This document shows, one piece after another, positions 1 through 9,585 of a stretch of DNA of 64,000 nucleotides (position 1 is the stretch's first letter; each line of letters opens with the position of its first letter). Source of the stretch: Mesorhizobium sp. (lineage in GTDB: Bacteria; Pseudomonadota; Alphaproteobacteria; Rhizobiales; Rhizobiaceae); assembly GCF_024710845.1 (NCBI RefSeq), contig NZ_JANJTZ010000070.1, positions 35,100-99,099 of the forward strand. Direction: 5' to 3'. The position numbers were made by a program, and so were the translations under genes. Under the pieces are notes generated by a model, which had not been told where the DNA came from, made no database searches, and saw nothing but the letters and a program-made list of their open reading frames with translations.

Positions 1-1
1 G

Positions 2-229
2 GCGTTTGCCGGTCCGGTGGCCGCGCCCCTCGACGTGCCGACGCTGGCCCAGCCGGTCGCCGCCAACTGCAACGCGATCGCGCAGCAGATGGCCGCGCAA
101 TATGGCGGCAAGGCGCGCGGCTCGCTGCAGAACCGCGGCGGCCAGCAGGTCTGCGTCGTCGTCATCGTGGTGCAGGGCAAGAACGGCCAGCGCGGAGAAC
201 GCATCGAGGTGGTCGTGCCGGCGAATTGA
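2..229 (+). CDS. feuN: FeuN-like small periplasmic protein, 5' end outside window
   Basis: The reading frame is open from the left edge and stops at 227-229. The visible 75 residues begin with the end of a signal peptide (AFAGPVAAP) and continue into a small soluble protein with two Cys (CNAIAQ and QQVCVVV) that could form a disulfide. In rhizobia feuPQ is preceded by feuN, a protein of about 80 residues exported to the periplasm that restrains the FeuQ sensor. Size, export signal and position directly upstream of feuP-feuQ all fit. The name rests on context and general character, not on an alignment. The GTG at 17 lies inside the signal peptide and is unlikely to be the start. Confidence 0.6.
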   Translation, partial: AFAGPVAAPLDVPTLAQPVAANCNAIAQQMAAQYGGKARGSLQNRGGQQVCVVVIVVQGKNGQRGERIEVVVPAN

Positions 230-302
230 AGCTGTCCTTCCGGCTGGCGGCCGAATGGTCGCTGGCCGGGAAGCGGTCCGAGGGGATGCCAGAGGGGGTC
301 GA

Positions 303-968
303 ATGCGAATTCTCGTCGTCGAGGATGACAAGGAGCTGAACCGTCAGCTCGCCGAGGCACTGGTCGATGCCGGCTATGTCGTCGACCGGGCCTATGATGG
401 CGAGGAGGGGCATTTCCTCGGCGATACCGAGCCCTATGACGCGGTGGTGCTCGACATCGGCCTGCCGCAGATGGACGGCATCTCGGTGATGGAGAAATGG
501 CGCCGCGACGGGCGCAAGATGCCGGTGCTGATGCTGACCGCGCGCGACCGCTGGAGCGACAAGGTCGCCGGCATCGACGCGGGCGCCGACGACTACGTCA
601 CCAAGCCGTTCCACATTGAGGAAGTGCTGGCGCGCATCAGGGCGCTGATCCGGCGCGCCGCTGGCCACGCCTCGTCCGAACTGGTCTGTGGGCCGGTGCG
701 GCTCGACACGGCGGCCTCCAAGGCCGACGTCGACGGCAAGCCGCTGAAGCTCACCTCGCACGAATTCCGCCTGCTCGCCTACCTGATGCACCATGCCGGC
801 AAGGTCGTGTCGCGGACGGAGCTGGTGGAGCATCTCTACGACCAGGATTTCGACCGCGATTCCAACACGATCGAGGTCTTCGTCGGACGCCTGCGCAAGA
901 AGATGGGCATCGACATGATCGAAACCGTGCGCGGCATGGGCTACCGCCTGCGCGAGCCCGATGCGTGA
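303..968 (+). CDS. feuP: OmpR-family response regulator FeuP
   Basis: A 221-residue response regulator that is phosphorylated by the FeuQ kinase encoded next to it; in rhizobia FeuPQ controls cyclic glucan export and osmotic adaptation. The receiver domain (about 1-115) has the acidic pocket VVEDD, phospho-acceptor Asp51 (VVLD), Thr79 and Lys101 (YVTKPF). A winged-helix DNA-binding domain follows (LTSHEFRLLAYLM to TVRGMGYRL). The ATG at 303 is chosen because AGAGGGGG lies just upstream and the protein starts MRILVVEDD as receivers do; a longer in-frame extension to position 6 overlaps the upstream gene and lacks sense. The sequence is very close to the rhizobial FeuP/PhoP type as I know it. 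Confidence 0.88.
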   Translation: MRILVVEDDKELNRQLAEALVDAGYVVDRAYDGEEGHFLGDTEPYDAVVLDIGLPQMDGISVMEKWRRDGRKMPVLMLTARDRWSDKVAGIDAGADDYVTKPFHIEEVLARIRALIRRAAGHASSELVCGPVRLDTAASKADVDGKPLKLTSHEFRLLAYLMHHAGKVVSRTELVEHLYDQDFDRDSNTIEVFVGRLRKKMGIDMIETVRGMGYRLREPDA

Positions 969-1014
969 GCGGGCCGATCCCAGGCACTGATCTTGCAAAT
1001 GCGCGGGGCGGCCG

Positions 1015-2379
1015 ATGAACTGGCTGCCGAAATCGCTCGCCGCGCGCGTCATCACCTTTTCGACTATATGGGCGATCGTGGCACTGGTGGTAATCGCGAC
1101 GGTCGTCTCGGCGCTGTTCCGAGATGCCTCGGAACGCGGCTTCGACAGCCTGCTCTCCGCCAATCTGTTCAACCTGGTGGCTTCGGTCGGCGCCGGCGAT
1201 GACGGCCAGCTGACCGGCGCACCGGAACTCGGCGACGAGCGCTACCTCACGCCCGATTCTGGCTGGTACTGGTCGGTCGAGCCGCAGTCGGCCGGCCTGA
1301 AGGGCGAACAGCGCTCGGCCTCGCTGCAGGCGACGATTTCGGCTCCGCCGGTGGCGGAAGTACCCTTCGGCGCGGGCTTCCAGCGCCGCTACACGACGAC
1401 CGGCCCGAACGGCCAGACCCTCGCCGTGCTCGAGACCGAAGTTGTGCTCGGCGCGCCAGACCGCATCGCGCGCTACCGCGTGATGGGCAATCTCGACGAC
1501 CTCAATGCCGAGATCGCCTTCTTCAATCAGCAGCTCTACACCTATCTGGCGCTGTTCGGCGCCGGCATGATCGCCATCAACGCCGCCGCGATCTGGCTGG
1601 GGCTGAGGCCGCTGGGCCGCGTGCGCGAGGCGCTGTCGAGCGTGCGCGAAGGCACGGCCAAGCGGCTGGACGGAACCTTCCCGGCCGAGATCGAGCCGCT
1701 CGCCAACGAGACCAATGCGCTGATCGAGAACAACCGCCGCATCCTGGAGCGCTCGCGCACGCAAGTGGGCAACTTGGCGCATTCGCTGAAGACGCCGCTT
1801 GCCGTGCTGACCAACGAGGGCAGGGCGATCGGCGGCGCCAAGGGCCGGCTGATCTCCGAGCAGACGGGCGCGATGAAGCAGCAGATCGACCACTATCTGC
1901 AGCGCGCGCGCATCGCAGCCCAGCGCGAGAGCGTCGTCTTCCGTGCGCCGGTGGTGCCGGTGCTGGAGCGGATGACGCGGGTCATGGCCAAGCTCAATCC
2001 GAAGATCGACGTCGCCTTCGAGCACCCCGATGACGACATCGTGTTCGCGGGCGAGCGCGAGGATCTCGAGGAAATCGCCGGCAATCTGCTCGAGAACGCG
2101 ATGAAATGGGGCAAGGCCCAGGTGACTGTGACGCTTGCCGCGGACGGTGCGGGCGACAATTTCGTCATGACGATCGAGGACGACGGGCCGGGAATTCCCG
2201 AGGAACAGGCGCGCGAAGCGCTGAAACGGGGCCGGCGCCTGGACGAATCGAAACCGGGGACTGGACTGGGTCTCGCCATCGTTTCGGACCTGGTCGCTGA
2301 ATACGGCGGCACGCTGAGACTCGAGCGGTCGGAACTCGGCGGGCTCCGAGCCGTTGTGCAACTGCGAAAAGCTGCATGA
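1015..2379 (+). CDS. feuQ: Sensor histidine kinase FeuQ
   Basis: A 454-residue membrane sensor kinase of the PhoQ type, partner of FeuP. Transmembrane helices at about 13-35 and 177-197 flank a periplasmic domain of about 140 residues, where the small periplasmic regulator would bind. The dimerisation box holds His256 in AHSLKTPLAVL. The ATPase domain has the N box (NLLENAMKW), G1 box (EDDGPGIPEE) and G2 box (GTGLGLAI). It starts 46 bp after feuP on the same strand, so the two are probably co-transcribed. The upstream GGGGCGG is a weak ribosome site, but the start places the first helix directly at the N-terminus. Confidence 0.85.
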   Translation: MNWLPKSLAARVITFSTIWAIVALVVIATVVSALFRDASERGFDSLLSANLFNLVASVGAGDDGQLTGAPELGDERYLTPDSGWYWSVEPQSAGLKGEQRSASLQATISAPPVAEVPFGAGFQRRYTTTGPNGQTLAVLETEVVLGAPDRIARYRVMGNLDDLNAEIAFFNQQLYTYLALFGAGMIAINAAAIWLGLRPLGRVREALSSVREGTAKRLDGTFPAEIEPLANETNALIENNRRILERSRTQVGNLAHSLKTPLAVLTNEGRAIGGAKGRLISEQTGAMKQQIDHYLQRARIAAQRESVVFRAPVVPVLERMTRVMAKLNPKIDVAFEHPDDDIVFAGEREDLEEIAGNLLENAMKWGKAQVTVTLAADGAGDNFVMTIEDDGPGIPEEQAREALKRGRRLDESKPGTGLGLAIVSDLVAEYGGTLRLERSELGGLRAVVQLRKAA

Positions 2380-2465
2380 CAGCGGAACAAAATTAGGCCA
2401 AACAAAGCCCTTAGGGGCTCCCGTAACTTCCGCGCTTCGCCGTGGATGCGTCAGGACCGGATGGA

Positions 2466-2906
2466 ATGAGAAAATCGGCAGTCATAGTCGCCGTAGCCCT
2501 GGCGCTGGGCGGATGCGCGACGACCAATCCCGGCGCGTCGGGCGTCGCCGGCTTTGCCGGCCAGCCGACGCGCCCTTCCGCGCAGCCGGCGGGCCAGGCG
2601 ATCATCAAGGCGATGGCCGGCGGGCTGGTCGGCGGTAATGTCGGCGCCGGCCTGTCCAGCAGCGAGAAGGTGCAGGCGCTCGAGGCCGAGTACCGTGCGC
2701 TCGAATATTCGCCGGTCGGCCAGAAGGTGACATGGGGCGACCGGGCCTCCGGTCGCTTCGGCGAGGTGGTCGCGGCACAGCCTTACCGCGTCGGCTCGCA
2801 GGATTGCCGCCAGTATACCCACACGGTCAGCGTCGGAGCGGCGCAGAACGTCGCCAGGGGAACGGCCTGCCGCAACCCGGACGGAAGCTGGACGCCGCTG
2901 ACCTGA
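2466..2906 (+). CDS. Lipoprotein, 17-kDa surface antigen / glycine-zipper type
   Basis: A 146-residue predicted outer-membrane lipoprotein. The N-terminus MRKSAVIVAVALALGGC carries a lipobox (LGGC), so Cys17 would be lipidated. A Gly-rich stretch (AGGLVGGNVGAGLSSSEK) resembles the glycine zipper of the rickettsial 17-kDa antigen family, followed by the typical C-terminal domain with GRFGEVVAAQPYR and two further Cys. The ATG at 2466 is preferred over 2442 because it starts the signal peptide and follows GGATGGA. Its role is probably structural at the cell envelope. It stands alone between feuQ and the cytochrome c operon. Confidence 0.7.
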   Translation: MRKSAVIVAVALALGGCATTNPGASGVAGFAGQPTRPSAQPAGQAIIKAMAGGLVGGNVGAGLSSSEKVQALEAEYRALEYSPVGQKVTWGDRASGRFGEVVAAQPYRVGSQDCRQYTHTVSVGAAQNVARGTACRNPDGSWTPLT

Positions 2907-3031
2907 TCGCTGCTTCTTGACGCAAATCAACGGCGCGGGTGCCTCCCGCCTGCAATTGGACATCATCGCCGGCCACACCCGGCAATAAGCCGCATCCTGC
3001 CGCTGTTGGCAGGGACAGGGGCGGCGTCTAA

Positions 3032-4162
3032 ATGGTGCCCATGTTGTTCTGGATCGCCGCAGCCGCGCTGACGCTCGCCGCCTCACTGGCGGTGCTGGCG
3101 CCATTGACGCGCAAGGCGGCGGGAACGGAACCCGCCGGCCGCCATGATGTCGAGGTCTATCGCGACCAGTTGCAGGAGGTCGAGCGCGACGCGGCGCGCG
3201 GCGTCATCGAGGCCTCGCAGGCGGAGCAGGCGAAGGTCGAGATCGCGCGACGGCTGCTGAAGGCGGACTCGGACGGACAGGCGGCGCGCAAGGCGGGTTC
3301 GGGCGGTGTCGTGCGGCTCGCTGGCCTCGCAGGCGTGCTGCTCATCCCGCTGGTCAGCTGGGGCCTCTACAGCGCGATCGGTGCTCCCGGTGTGCCCGGC
3401 GAACCCCTGGCGCAGCGCATGGCGCGAAATCCCGCGGAAAGCAGCGTCGACGAACTCGTGGCGCGGGCGGAGAAGCACCTTGCCGACAATCCCGACGATG
3501 CGCGCGGCTGGGAAGTGCTCGGACCCGTCTACATGCGCCAGCAGCGTTTCGCCGATGCGGCGACCGCCTGGCGCAACGCCATCCGCATCGCAGGGTCGAG
3601 CGCGCAGCGCGAAAGCGCGCTGGGCGAGGCGATCGCGGCGGCGGCCGGCGGGGTGGTGACGCAGGACGCGCGCGCGGCCTTCGAACGCGCGCTGGCGCAG
3701 GATCCGAACGAGCCGAAGTCCCGCTTCCTCTTGGCGAGCGGACTGGCGCAGGAAGGCAAGCTCGCCGAAGCCGCCGACGCCTGGCAGAAGATGAAGCTGG
3801 CGCTTGCGGCGGATTCGCCCTGGCACGAGCCGGTCGACCGGGCGATCGCGGAGGCGCGGGCGAGGCTCGAGGCGCCGGTCGCGAAAGGCCCGACCGCGGA
3901 TGACGTGACCGCCGCGCAGCAGATGATGCCGGAAGACCGGCGCCAGATGATCGAGGGCATGGTCGCCGGGCTCGACGAAAAGCTGCGCGCCAATCCCGAC
4001 GATGTGGAAGGATGGCAGCGTCTCATTCGTTCATATGTGGTGCTGGGCCGGGCGGACGATGCAAAGGCGGCGCTCGCACGCGCGCTTGCTGGCCTGGAAG
4101 GCGACAAAAAGGACCGGGTGAGCGCGTTTGCAGCCGAGCTTGGCGTGAAGGTGGACGGATGA
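3032..4162 (+). CDS. ccmI: Cytochrome c biogenesis protein CcmI (CycH)
   Basis: A 376-residue membrane protein that chaperones apocytochrome c and presents it to the haem-ligation complex CcmFH. The sequence shows an N-terminal helix ([21 protein letters not shown]), a cytoplasmic linker with the CcmI signature ([15 protein letters not shown]), a second helix near residues 92-112 ([20 protein letters not shown]), then a periplasmic TPR region ([36 protein letters not shown]). It is the first gene of ccmI-ccmE-ccmF-ccmH; its stop overlaps the ccmE start as ATGA. An in-frame ATG nine bases downstream is an alternative start. Confidence 0.92.
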   Translation: MVPMLFWIAAAALTLAASLAVLAPLTRKAAGTEPAGRHDVEVYRDQLQEVERDAARGVIEASQAEQAKVEIARRLLKADSDGQAARKAGSGGVVRLAGLAGVLLIPLVSWGLYSAIGAPGVPGEPLAQRMARNPAESSVDELVARAEKHLADNPDDARGWEVLGPVYMRQQRFADAATAWRNAIRIAGSSAQRESALGEAIAAAAGGVVTQDARAAFERALAQDPNEPKSRFLLASGLAQEGKLAEAADAWQKMKLALAADSPWHEPVDRAIAEARARLEAPVAKGPTADDVTAAQQMMPEDRRQMIEGMVAGLDEKLRANPDDVEGWQRLIRSYVVLGRADDAKAALARALAGLEGDKKDRVSAFAAELGVKVDG

Positions 4163-4602
4163 CCAGAAAGCAGAAGCGGCTGGCGGTGATTGCGGGAGCG
4201 CTGGTGTTCCTGGGCGGCGCAACCGCGCTGACCTTCTACGCGCTCGGCCAGCGCACCTCCTATTTCTACATGCCGAGTGATTTGGCCGAAAAGCCTGTCG
4301 AGCCCGGCCAGCGCATCCGCCTCGGCGGACTGGTGGAGAAGGGGTCGATCCAGCGCGGGCAGGGGACCGAGGTCGAGTTCGCCGTGACCGACCAGGAAAA
4401 GACGATCAAGGTCGTCTACAACGGGCTGTTGCCGGACCTCTTTCGCGAGGAGCAGGGGGTGATCACGGAGGGCGCTTTCGATCCGGCTGGCGTGTTCGTC
4501 GCCGACAGCGTGCTGGCCAAGCACGACGAGAACTACATGCCGAAGGAAGTCGCCGACAGCCTGAAGGAAAAGGGCGTCTGGCAGGAAAAAAGCGGGGGCT
4601 GA
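4159..4602 (+). CDS. ccmE: Cytochrome c maturation haem chaperone CcmE (CycJ)
   Basis: A 147-residue periplasmic, membrane-anchored haem chaperone that binds haem covalently and hands it to CcmF. One N-terminal helix ([22 protein letters not shown]) is followed by an OB-fold domain. The haem-binding HxxxY motif is present as His122-Asp-Glu-Asn-Tyr126. [11 protein letters not shown] is a conserved family stretch. The ATG at 4159 overlaps the ccmI stop and ccmF follows after 6 bp, so translation is coupled. Length matches the family. Confidence 0.95.
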   Translation: MTRKQKRLAVIAGALVFLGGATALTFYALGQRTSYFYMPSDLAEKPVEPGQRIRLGGLVEKGSIQRGQGTEVEFAVTDQEKTIKVVYNGLLPDLFREEQGVITEGAFDPAGVFVADSVLAKHDENYMPKEVADSLKEKGVWQEKSGG

Positions 4603-4608
4603 GCAGGC

Positions 4609-6597
4609 ATGGTCGAGATCGGACATTTCGCCCTCGTTCTCGCCTTTGCGCTGAGCCTGGTGCAATCGGCGCTGCCCTTCATCGGCGCGCGCACGCGCCA
4701 GGACCGGTTGATGGCGGTGGGCGGACCGGTGGCGATCACGGCTTTTGCGATGACGGCGCTCGCGTTCCTGGCGCTGGCCTCGGCCTATGTGCAGTCGGAT
4801 TTCTCCGTGCTGAACGTCTGGGAGAACTCCCATTCGGCCAAGCCCTTGCTGTACAAGATCACCGGCACTTGGGGGAACCACGAGGGCTCGATGCTGCTCT
4901 GGGTGCTGATCCTGACCTTCTTCGGCGCCCTGGTAGCGACTTTCGGGCGCAACCTGCCGGCGGTGCTCAAGGCCGACGTGATCGCGGTGCAGGGCCTGAT
5001 CGGCGCGGCGTTCTTCCTGTTCGTGCTCACGACCTCCAACCCCTTCGTGCGGCTCTCGCCGGCTCCGATCGAGGGCCGCGACCTCAATCCGGTGCTGCAG
5101 GATGTCGGCCTCGCCATCCATCCGCCGCTGCTCTATCTCGGCTATGTCGGCTTCTCCGTCTGCTTCTCCTTCGCCGTCGCGGCGCTGATCGAAGGCCGCA
5201 TCGACGCCGCCTGGGCGCGCTGGGTGCGGCCGTGGACGCTCGCTGCCTGGATCTTCCTCACCGGCGGCATCGCGATGGGCTCCTACTGGGCCTATTACGA
5301 ACTCGGCTGGGGCGGTTTCTGGTTCTGGGACCCGGTGGAGAACGCCTCCTTCATGCCGTGGCTCGCGGGCACCGCACTGCTGCACTCGGCGATCGTGATG
5401 GAACGGCGCGAGGCGCTGAAGATCTGGACAATTCTGCTCGCGCTGCTGGCGTTTTCGCTGTCGCTGCTCGGAACCTTCCTGGTGCGCTCCGGCGTGCTGA
5501 CTTCGGTGCATGCGTTTGCGACCGATCCGACGCGCGGCGTCTTCATCCTGGCACTGCTCGCCTTCTTCGTCGGCGGCTCGCTGTCGCTGTTTGCCTTCCG
5601 CGCGCAATCGTTGCAGCCCGGCGGCCTGTTCCAGCCGATCTCGCGCGAGGGCGCGCTGGTGCTGAACAACCTCTTCCTGACGACGGCCACCGCGACGGTG
5701 TTCGTCGGCACGCTCTATCCCCTGGCGCTGGAAGCGTTGACCGGCGAGAAGATCTCGGTCGGCGCGCCGTTCTTCAACCTGACCTTCGGCGCGCTGATGG
5801 TGCCGCTTTTGATCGCCATGCCGTTTGGTCCGCTGCTGGCCTGGAAGCGCGGCGATCTCGCCGCCGCTGGGCAGCGGCTCTACGCGGCGGCGGCGGGCGC
5901 ATTGCTCGTCGGTCTGGTCGCGGTCTTCTTCGTCGATGGGGTCACCGCGTTCGCGGCCGTCGGCTTTGGACTGGCAGCCTGGCTGCTGATCGGGGCCGTG
6001 ACTGACCTTGTCCTGCGGGCGGGCATCGGCAGCGTCGCACCTGCAGTGGCCCTGCGCCGTTTCGCCGGCCTGCCGCGTTCCGTGTTCGGCACTGCGCTCG
6101 CGCATTTCGGCCTGGGGCTGACCGCGCTCGGCATCGTCAGCGTCTCGGCGCTGCAGACGGAGCGGATCGTCGCGATGAAGCCGGGCGATACGGCGGAAAT
6201 CTCTGGCTATGTGCTGACATATGACCGGATGGAGCCGGTGCGCGGACCGAACTACACCGAGGACCGCGCGTTTTTCGGCCTTGCGACGGCAGGCGGACGC
6301 GATCTCGGCGAAATTATCTCCTCCAAACGCGTCTACACCGCGCGCCAGATGCCCACCACGGAAGCCGGCATCGCCACGCGGGGTCTGAGCCAGATCTATG
6401 TGTCGCTGGGCGATCCCGCTGCCAATGGCGGAACCGTCGTGCGGATCTGGTGGAAGCCGCTGGTCACGCTGATCTGGCTCGGCGCGCTGGTGATGATGGC
6501 GGGCGGAACGATGTCGCTCGCCGACCGGCGCCTGCGCATCGGCGCGCCCGCGCGGCGCAAGATCAGGCCGGCGACGGCGGGAGTGCCCGCCGAATGA
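4609..6597 (+). CDS. ccmF: Haem lyase subunit CcmF (CycK)
   Basis: A 662-residue polytopic inner-membrane protein, the core of the machinery that joins haem to the CXXCH motif of apocytochromes c on the periplasmic side. About 15 hydrophobic helices can be read. The WWD domain that binds haem is clear ([20 protein letters not shown]), as is the upstream conserved [10 protein letters not shown]. Helices with conserved His flank it ([14 protein letters not shown]). Length is typical. It is translated in line with ccmE (6 bp gap) and overlaps ccmH by ATGA. Confidence 0.95.
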   Translation: MVEIGHFALVLAFALSLVQSALPFIGARTRQDRLMAVGGPVAITAFAMTALAFLALASAYVQSDFSVLNVWENSHSAKPLLYKITGTWGNHEGSMLLWVLILTFFGALVATFGRNLPAVLKADVIAVQGLIGAAFFLFVLTTSNPFVRLSPAPIEGRDLNPVLQDVGLAIHPPLLYLGYVGFSVCFSFAVAALIEGRIDAAWARWVRPWTLAAWIFLTGGIAMGSYWAYYELGWGGFWFWDPVENASFMPWLAGTALLHSAIVMERREALKIWTILLALLAFSLSLLGTFLVRSGVLTSVHAFATDPTRGVFILALLAFFVGGSLSLFAFRAQSLQPGGLFQPISREGALVLNNLFLTTATATVFVGTLYPLALEALTGEKISVGAPFFNLTFGALMVPLLIAMPFGPLLAWKRGDLAAAGQRLYAAAAGALLVGLVAVFFVDGVTAFAAVGFGLAAWLLIGAVTDLVLRAGIGSVAPAVALRRFAGLPRSVFGTALAHFGLGLTALGIVSVSALQTERIVAMKPGDTAEISGYVLTYDRMEPVRGPNYTEDRAFFGLATAGGRDLGEIISSKRVYTARQMPTTEAGIATRGLSQIYVSLGDPAANGGTVVRIWWKPLVTLIWLGALVMMAGGTMSLADRRLRIGAPARRKIRPATAGVPAE

Positions 6598-7064
6598 GGC
6601 TGCCGCGCGTTCTTGCCCTGATACTCGGCCTGTTCCTGGCGATACAGGCCGTTGGAGCGCTTGCCGTCACGCCCGACGAGGTGCTGGCCGACCCGGCGCT
6701 AGAAGCCCGCGCCCGCGCCATCTCGGCCGGCCTGCGCTGCATGATCTGCCAGAACCAGTCGATCGACGAATCCGACGCTGCGCTCGCCAAGGACCTGCGC
6801 GTGTTGGTGCGCCAGCGGCTGGTCGCGGGCGATACGGACGAAGAGGTGATCGCCTACGTCGTCTCGCGCTATGGCGAGTTCGTGCTGCTGAAGCCCGTGT
6901 TCAACTGGCGCAACGCGCTTTTGTGGGGAACGCCTCTAGTGCTGCTCTTGGTGGGTGGGGGCTACATCGTGGTCGCTTCCCGGCGCCGCAAGCCGACGAG
7001 CGCTCAGGTGCTGACCGACGAGGAGAAGACGGCGCTTGCCGAGGCGCTGCGTCGCGAGACCTAG
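6594..7064 (+). CDS. ccmH: Cytochrome c maturation thiol-reductase CcmH (CycL)
   Basis: A 156-residue membrane-anchored protein that keeps the haem-binding Cys of apocytochrome c reduced. It has a signal peptide ([19 protein letters not shown]), the family motif [14 protein letters not shown] with the redox pair Cys49/Cys52, and a C-terminal anchor helix ([20 protein letters not shown]). The ATG at 6594 overlaps the ccmF stop. It is the last gene of the operon. The next gene, degP, starts 126 bp on and probably has its own promoter. Confidence 0.94.
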   Translation: MRLPRVLALILGLFLAIQAVGALAVTPDEVLADPALEARARAISAGLRCMICQNQSIDESDAALAKDLRVLVRQRLVAGDTDEEVIAYVVSRYGEFVLLKPVFNWRNALLWGTPLVLLLVGGGYIVVASRRRKPTSAQVLTDEEKTALAEALRRET

Positions 7065-7190
7065 GCCGCTTCTCCAACATTACCAAACTTTCATTCTCCG
7101 GAAAGAACGCCGTAATGTGACGGTCTCTATCTCTCATGTCCGAAGGTGCGCAGCGCGCATCGGGAATTTATCGAAAAGGACATGATCGAG

Positions 7191-8756
7191 ATGACCACTT
7201 CCAACGCTTCCAGTTCCACGAGAAAGCGCCTGCTGGCCGCTGCCGCTTCGCTCGCGATCGCGGGCGCGATCGGGGTCGGTGCGGTCACCAGCGTGACTGT
7301 TCCCGTCTTCGCCGAGGCGGTGCGCGTCGATGCCCCGCAGGCTCCCGGCTTCGCCGATGTCGTCGAGAAGGTGTCGCCCGCCGTGGTGAGCGTGCGCGTC
7401 AAGTCGCGCGTCGAGCCGGCGTCTGACAATAATCCGGGCTCTCTCTTCGAAGGCCCTGGCGGCATGTTCGGCGGCCCCGGCTTCGACCAGCTTCCCGACG
7501 ACCATCCGCTCAAGCGTTTCTTCCGCGAATTCCGTGGCGAAGGCCCGGGCGCCGAAGGTCCCCGCTCGGAGCGTCGCCAGGACCGGCAGCAGCGCCGCAC
7601 GGAGCGGATGCGCCCCTCTTCGCAGGGCTCCGGCTTCTTCATCTCCGAGGACGGCTTCCTCGTCACCAACGATCATGTCGTGCGTGACGGCGCCGAATAT
7701 ACGGTCGTGATGGACAATGGCGACGAGCTCGACGCCAAGCTGGTCGGCACCGACGAGCGCACCGACCTCGCCGTGCTAAAGGTCGATGCGGACCGCAAGT
7801 TCACCTACGTGTCCTTCGCCGACGACTCGAAGATCAGGGTCGGCGACTGGGTCGTGGCCGTCGGTAACCCGTTCGGCCTCGGCGGCACCGTGACCGCCGG
7901 CATCGTCTCGGCCCGCGGCCGTGACATCGGCGCCGGCCCGTATGACGATTTCATCCAGATCGACGCGGCGGTGAACCGTGGCAATTCCGGCGGCCCGGCC
8001 TTCAACCTCAACGGCGAGGTGGTGGGCATCAACACGGCGATCTTCTCGCCGTCGGGCGGCAATGTCGGCATCGCCTTCGCCATCCCCGCCTCGACCGCCA
8101 AGGACGTCGTCGCCAAGCTGATGGACGGCGGTTCCATCCAGCGTGGCTGGCTCGGCGTCCAGATCCAGCCGGTCACCGACGAGATCGCCGAATCGATCGG
8201 GCTCGACAAGCCGCGCGGTGCGCTGGTGAGCGAGGCGCAGGCGGACGGTCCTGCCAAGGAGGTCGGCATCGCGGCCGGCGACGTGATCGTCTCGGTCGAC
8301 AAGAAGCCGGTCGCCTCGCCGCGCGAACTCGCCCGGCTGATCGGCAACATCGATCCCGGCAAGTCGGTGGCCGTCGAGGTGTGGCGTGACGGCAAGGCGC
8401 AGACCTTCGACGTCAAGCTCGGCACCCTGCCGGGCGCTAAGGATCGCGCCGACGCCACCCCGGACAAGGCGGCGCCCGAGACCGGCACGCTGGAGGGCTT
8501 CGGCCTGACCGTGACCAAGGCCGAGGACGGCAAGGGTCTCGTCGTGACCAATGTCGATGCCGACAGCGAGGCCGCCGACCGCGGCATCCAGGCGGGCGAC
8601 GTGATCACCGCGGTGAACTCGAAGGAGGTCGCCAGCGCGGCCGATGTCGAGAAGGCGGTCGAGGAGGCCTCAAGGGCGGGCCGCAAGGCGGTGCTCTTCC
8701 AGGTGATGCGCGACCAGACCAACCGCTTCGTCGCCCTGCCGGTGGCGCGCGGCTGA
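7191..8756 (+). CDS. degP: Periplasmic serine protease DegP/HtrA (Do family)
   Basis: A 521-residue periplasmic protease and chaperone that removes misfolded envelope proteins. It has a signal peptide (LLAAAASLAIAGAIGVGAVTS), a Do-type loop rich in Gly, Pro and charged residues (about 76-140), then a trypsin-like domain with an intact triad: His162 (LVTNDHVV), Asp192 (ERTDLAVLK) and Ser266 (RGNSGGPA). Two PDZ domains follow (GWLGVQIQPVT; GFGLTVTKAEDG). ATG 7191 sits 10 bp after AAGGA; ATG 7182 is in the same frame but only 1 bp from it, and a still longer form starts at 7146. In rhizobia this gene follows ccmIEFH. Confidence 0.92.
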   Translation: MTTSNASSSTRKRLLAAAASLAIAGAIGVGAVTSVTVPVFAEAVRVDAPQAPGFADVVEKVSPAVVSVRVKSRVEPASDNNPGSLFEGPGGMFGGPGFDQLPDDHPLKRFFREFRGEGPGAEGPRSERRQDRQQRRTERMRPSSQGSGFFISEDGFLVTNDHVVRDGAEYTVVMDNGDELDAKLVGTDERTDLAVLKVDADRKFTYVSFADDSKIRVGDWVVAVGNPFGLGGTVTAGIVSARGRDIGAGPYDDFIQIDAAVNRGNSGGPAFNLNGEVVGINTAIFSPSGGNVGIAFAIPASTAKDVVAKLMDGGSIQRGWLGVQIQPVTDEIAESIGLDKPRGALVSEAQADGPAKEVGIAAGDVIVSVDKKPVASPRELARLIGNIDPGKSVAVEVWRDGKAQTFDVKLGTLPGAKDRADATPDKAAPETGTLEGFGLTVTKAEDGKGLVVTNVDADSEAADRGIQAGDVITAVNSKEVASAADVEKAVEEASRAGRKAVLFQVMRDQTNRFVALPVARG

Positions 8757-8767
8757 TAGATCGTGGA

Positions 8768-8793
8768 GCCGGCCGCTATCAGCTGCGGCCGGC
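8768..8793. repeat. GC-rich inverted repeat after degP
   Basis: Arms GCCGGCCGC and GCGGCCGGC pair perfectly over 9 bp around an 8-base loop. There is no U-tract, so it may be an mRNA 3' stabiliser or a weak terminator of degP. Confidence 0.45.
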
Positions 8794-8831
8794 TTCGCGG
8801 ACAGGTGCGGGCCGTTCGACTCCCGCACCGG

Positions 8832-8870
8832 CGACGGCGGGCTCCCCCCAATCGCCCGCCGTCGGCTTTT
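8832..8870 (+). terminator. Rho-independent terminator after degP
   Basis: A perfect 11-bp stem (CGACGGCGGGC at 8832-8842 with GCCCGCCGTCG at 8854-8864) is followed by GCTTTT. It separates degP from the response regulator that starts at 8913. Confidence 0.65.
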
Positions 8871-8912
8871 CGGCGGTCCTGTTTTCCCAGCAGATCGCCT
8901 ATATGAGATCCA

Positions 8913-9584
8913 ATGAAGATTCTGGTGATCGAGGACGACCGCGAGGCGGCGGAATATCTGGAGCGGGCTTTGACCGAAGCCGGCCACACCGCCCATGTCG
9001 CGCGTGACGGCGAAACCGGCTTCAGCCTTGCCGATTCCGGCGAATACGACATCCTCGTCATCGACCGCATGCTGCCGCGCCGCGACGGGCTCTCGGTGAT
9101 CGCGGGACTGAGGGCGCGGGGCAACGAGACGCCCGTGCTGATTCTCTCGGCGCTCGGCGAGGTCGACGACCGGGTGACCGGCCTGCGCGCCGGCGGCGAC
9201 GACTACCTGACCAAGCCCTATGCCTTCTCGGAACTGCTCGCGCGGGTAGAGGTTCTCAAACGCCGGGCGAGCGTGCGCGACAGCGAGACGACCTACCGCG
9301 CCGGCGATCTCGAACTCGACCGGCTGGCCCACGCGGTGAAGCGCGCCGGCAAGGAAATCGCGTTGCAGCCGCGCGAGTTCCGCCTGCTCGAATACCTGAT
9401 GCGCCATGCCGGGCAGGTGGTGACCCGCACGATGCTGCTCGAGAACGTCTGGGACTACCACTTCGATCCGCAAACCAACGTCATCGACGTGCACGTTTCG
9501 CGGCTGCGCTCGAAGATCGAGAAGGGTTTCGACAAGCCGCTGCTCCACACGGTCCGCGGCGCCGGCTACATGCTCAAGGTCTGA
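8913..9584 (+). CDS. OmpR-family response regulator
   Basis: A 223-residue two-component regulator. The receiver has the acidic cluster IEDD, Asp51 (LVIDRMLP) as phosphate acceptor and Lys101 (YLTKPY). The C-terminal winged helix is complete (LQPREFRLLEYLM to TVRGAGYML). It is the cognate regulator of the kinase that begins 2 bp after its stop. The sequence belongs to the CusR/IrlR-like branch, but the regulon cannot be read from the window. Position after degP, ahead of the kinase and glnE, matches the rhizobial gene order I recall, which suggests an envelope-related role, not proven. Confidence 0.85.
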   Translation: MKILVIEDDREAAEYLERALTEAGHTAHVARDGETGFSLADSGEYDILVIDRMLPRRDGLSVIAGLRARGNETPVLILSALGEVDDRVTGLRAGGDDYLTKPYAFSELLARVEVLKRRASVRDSETTYRAGDLELDRLAHAVKRAGKEIALQPREFRLLEYLMRHAGQVVTRTMLLENVWDYHFDPQTNVIDVHVSRLRSKIEKGFDKPLLHTVRGAGYMLKV

Positions 9585-9585
9585 G

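Noticed and set aside
3529..6105. 858-codon open frame on the minus strand
   Set aside because: It lies fully antisense to ccmI, ccmE and ccmF, has the Arg/His/Gln-rich composition typical of shadow frames in GC-rich DNA, and shows no domain.
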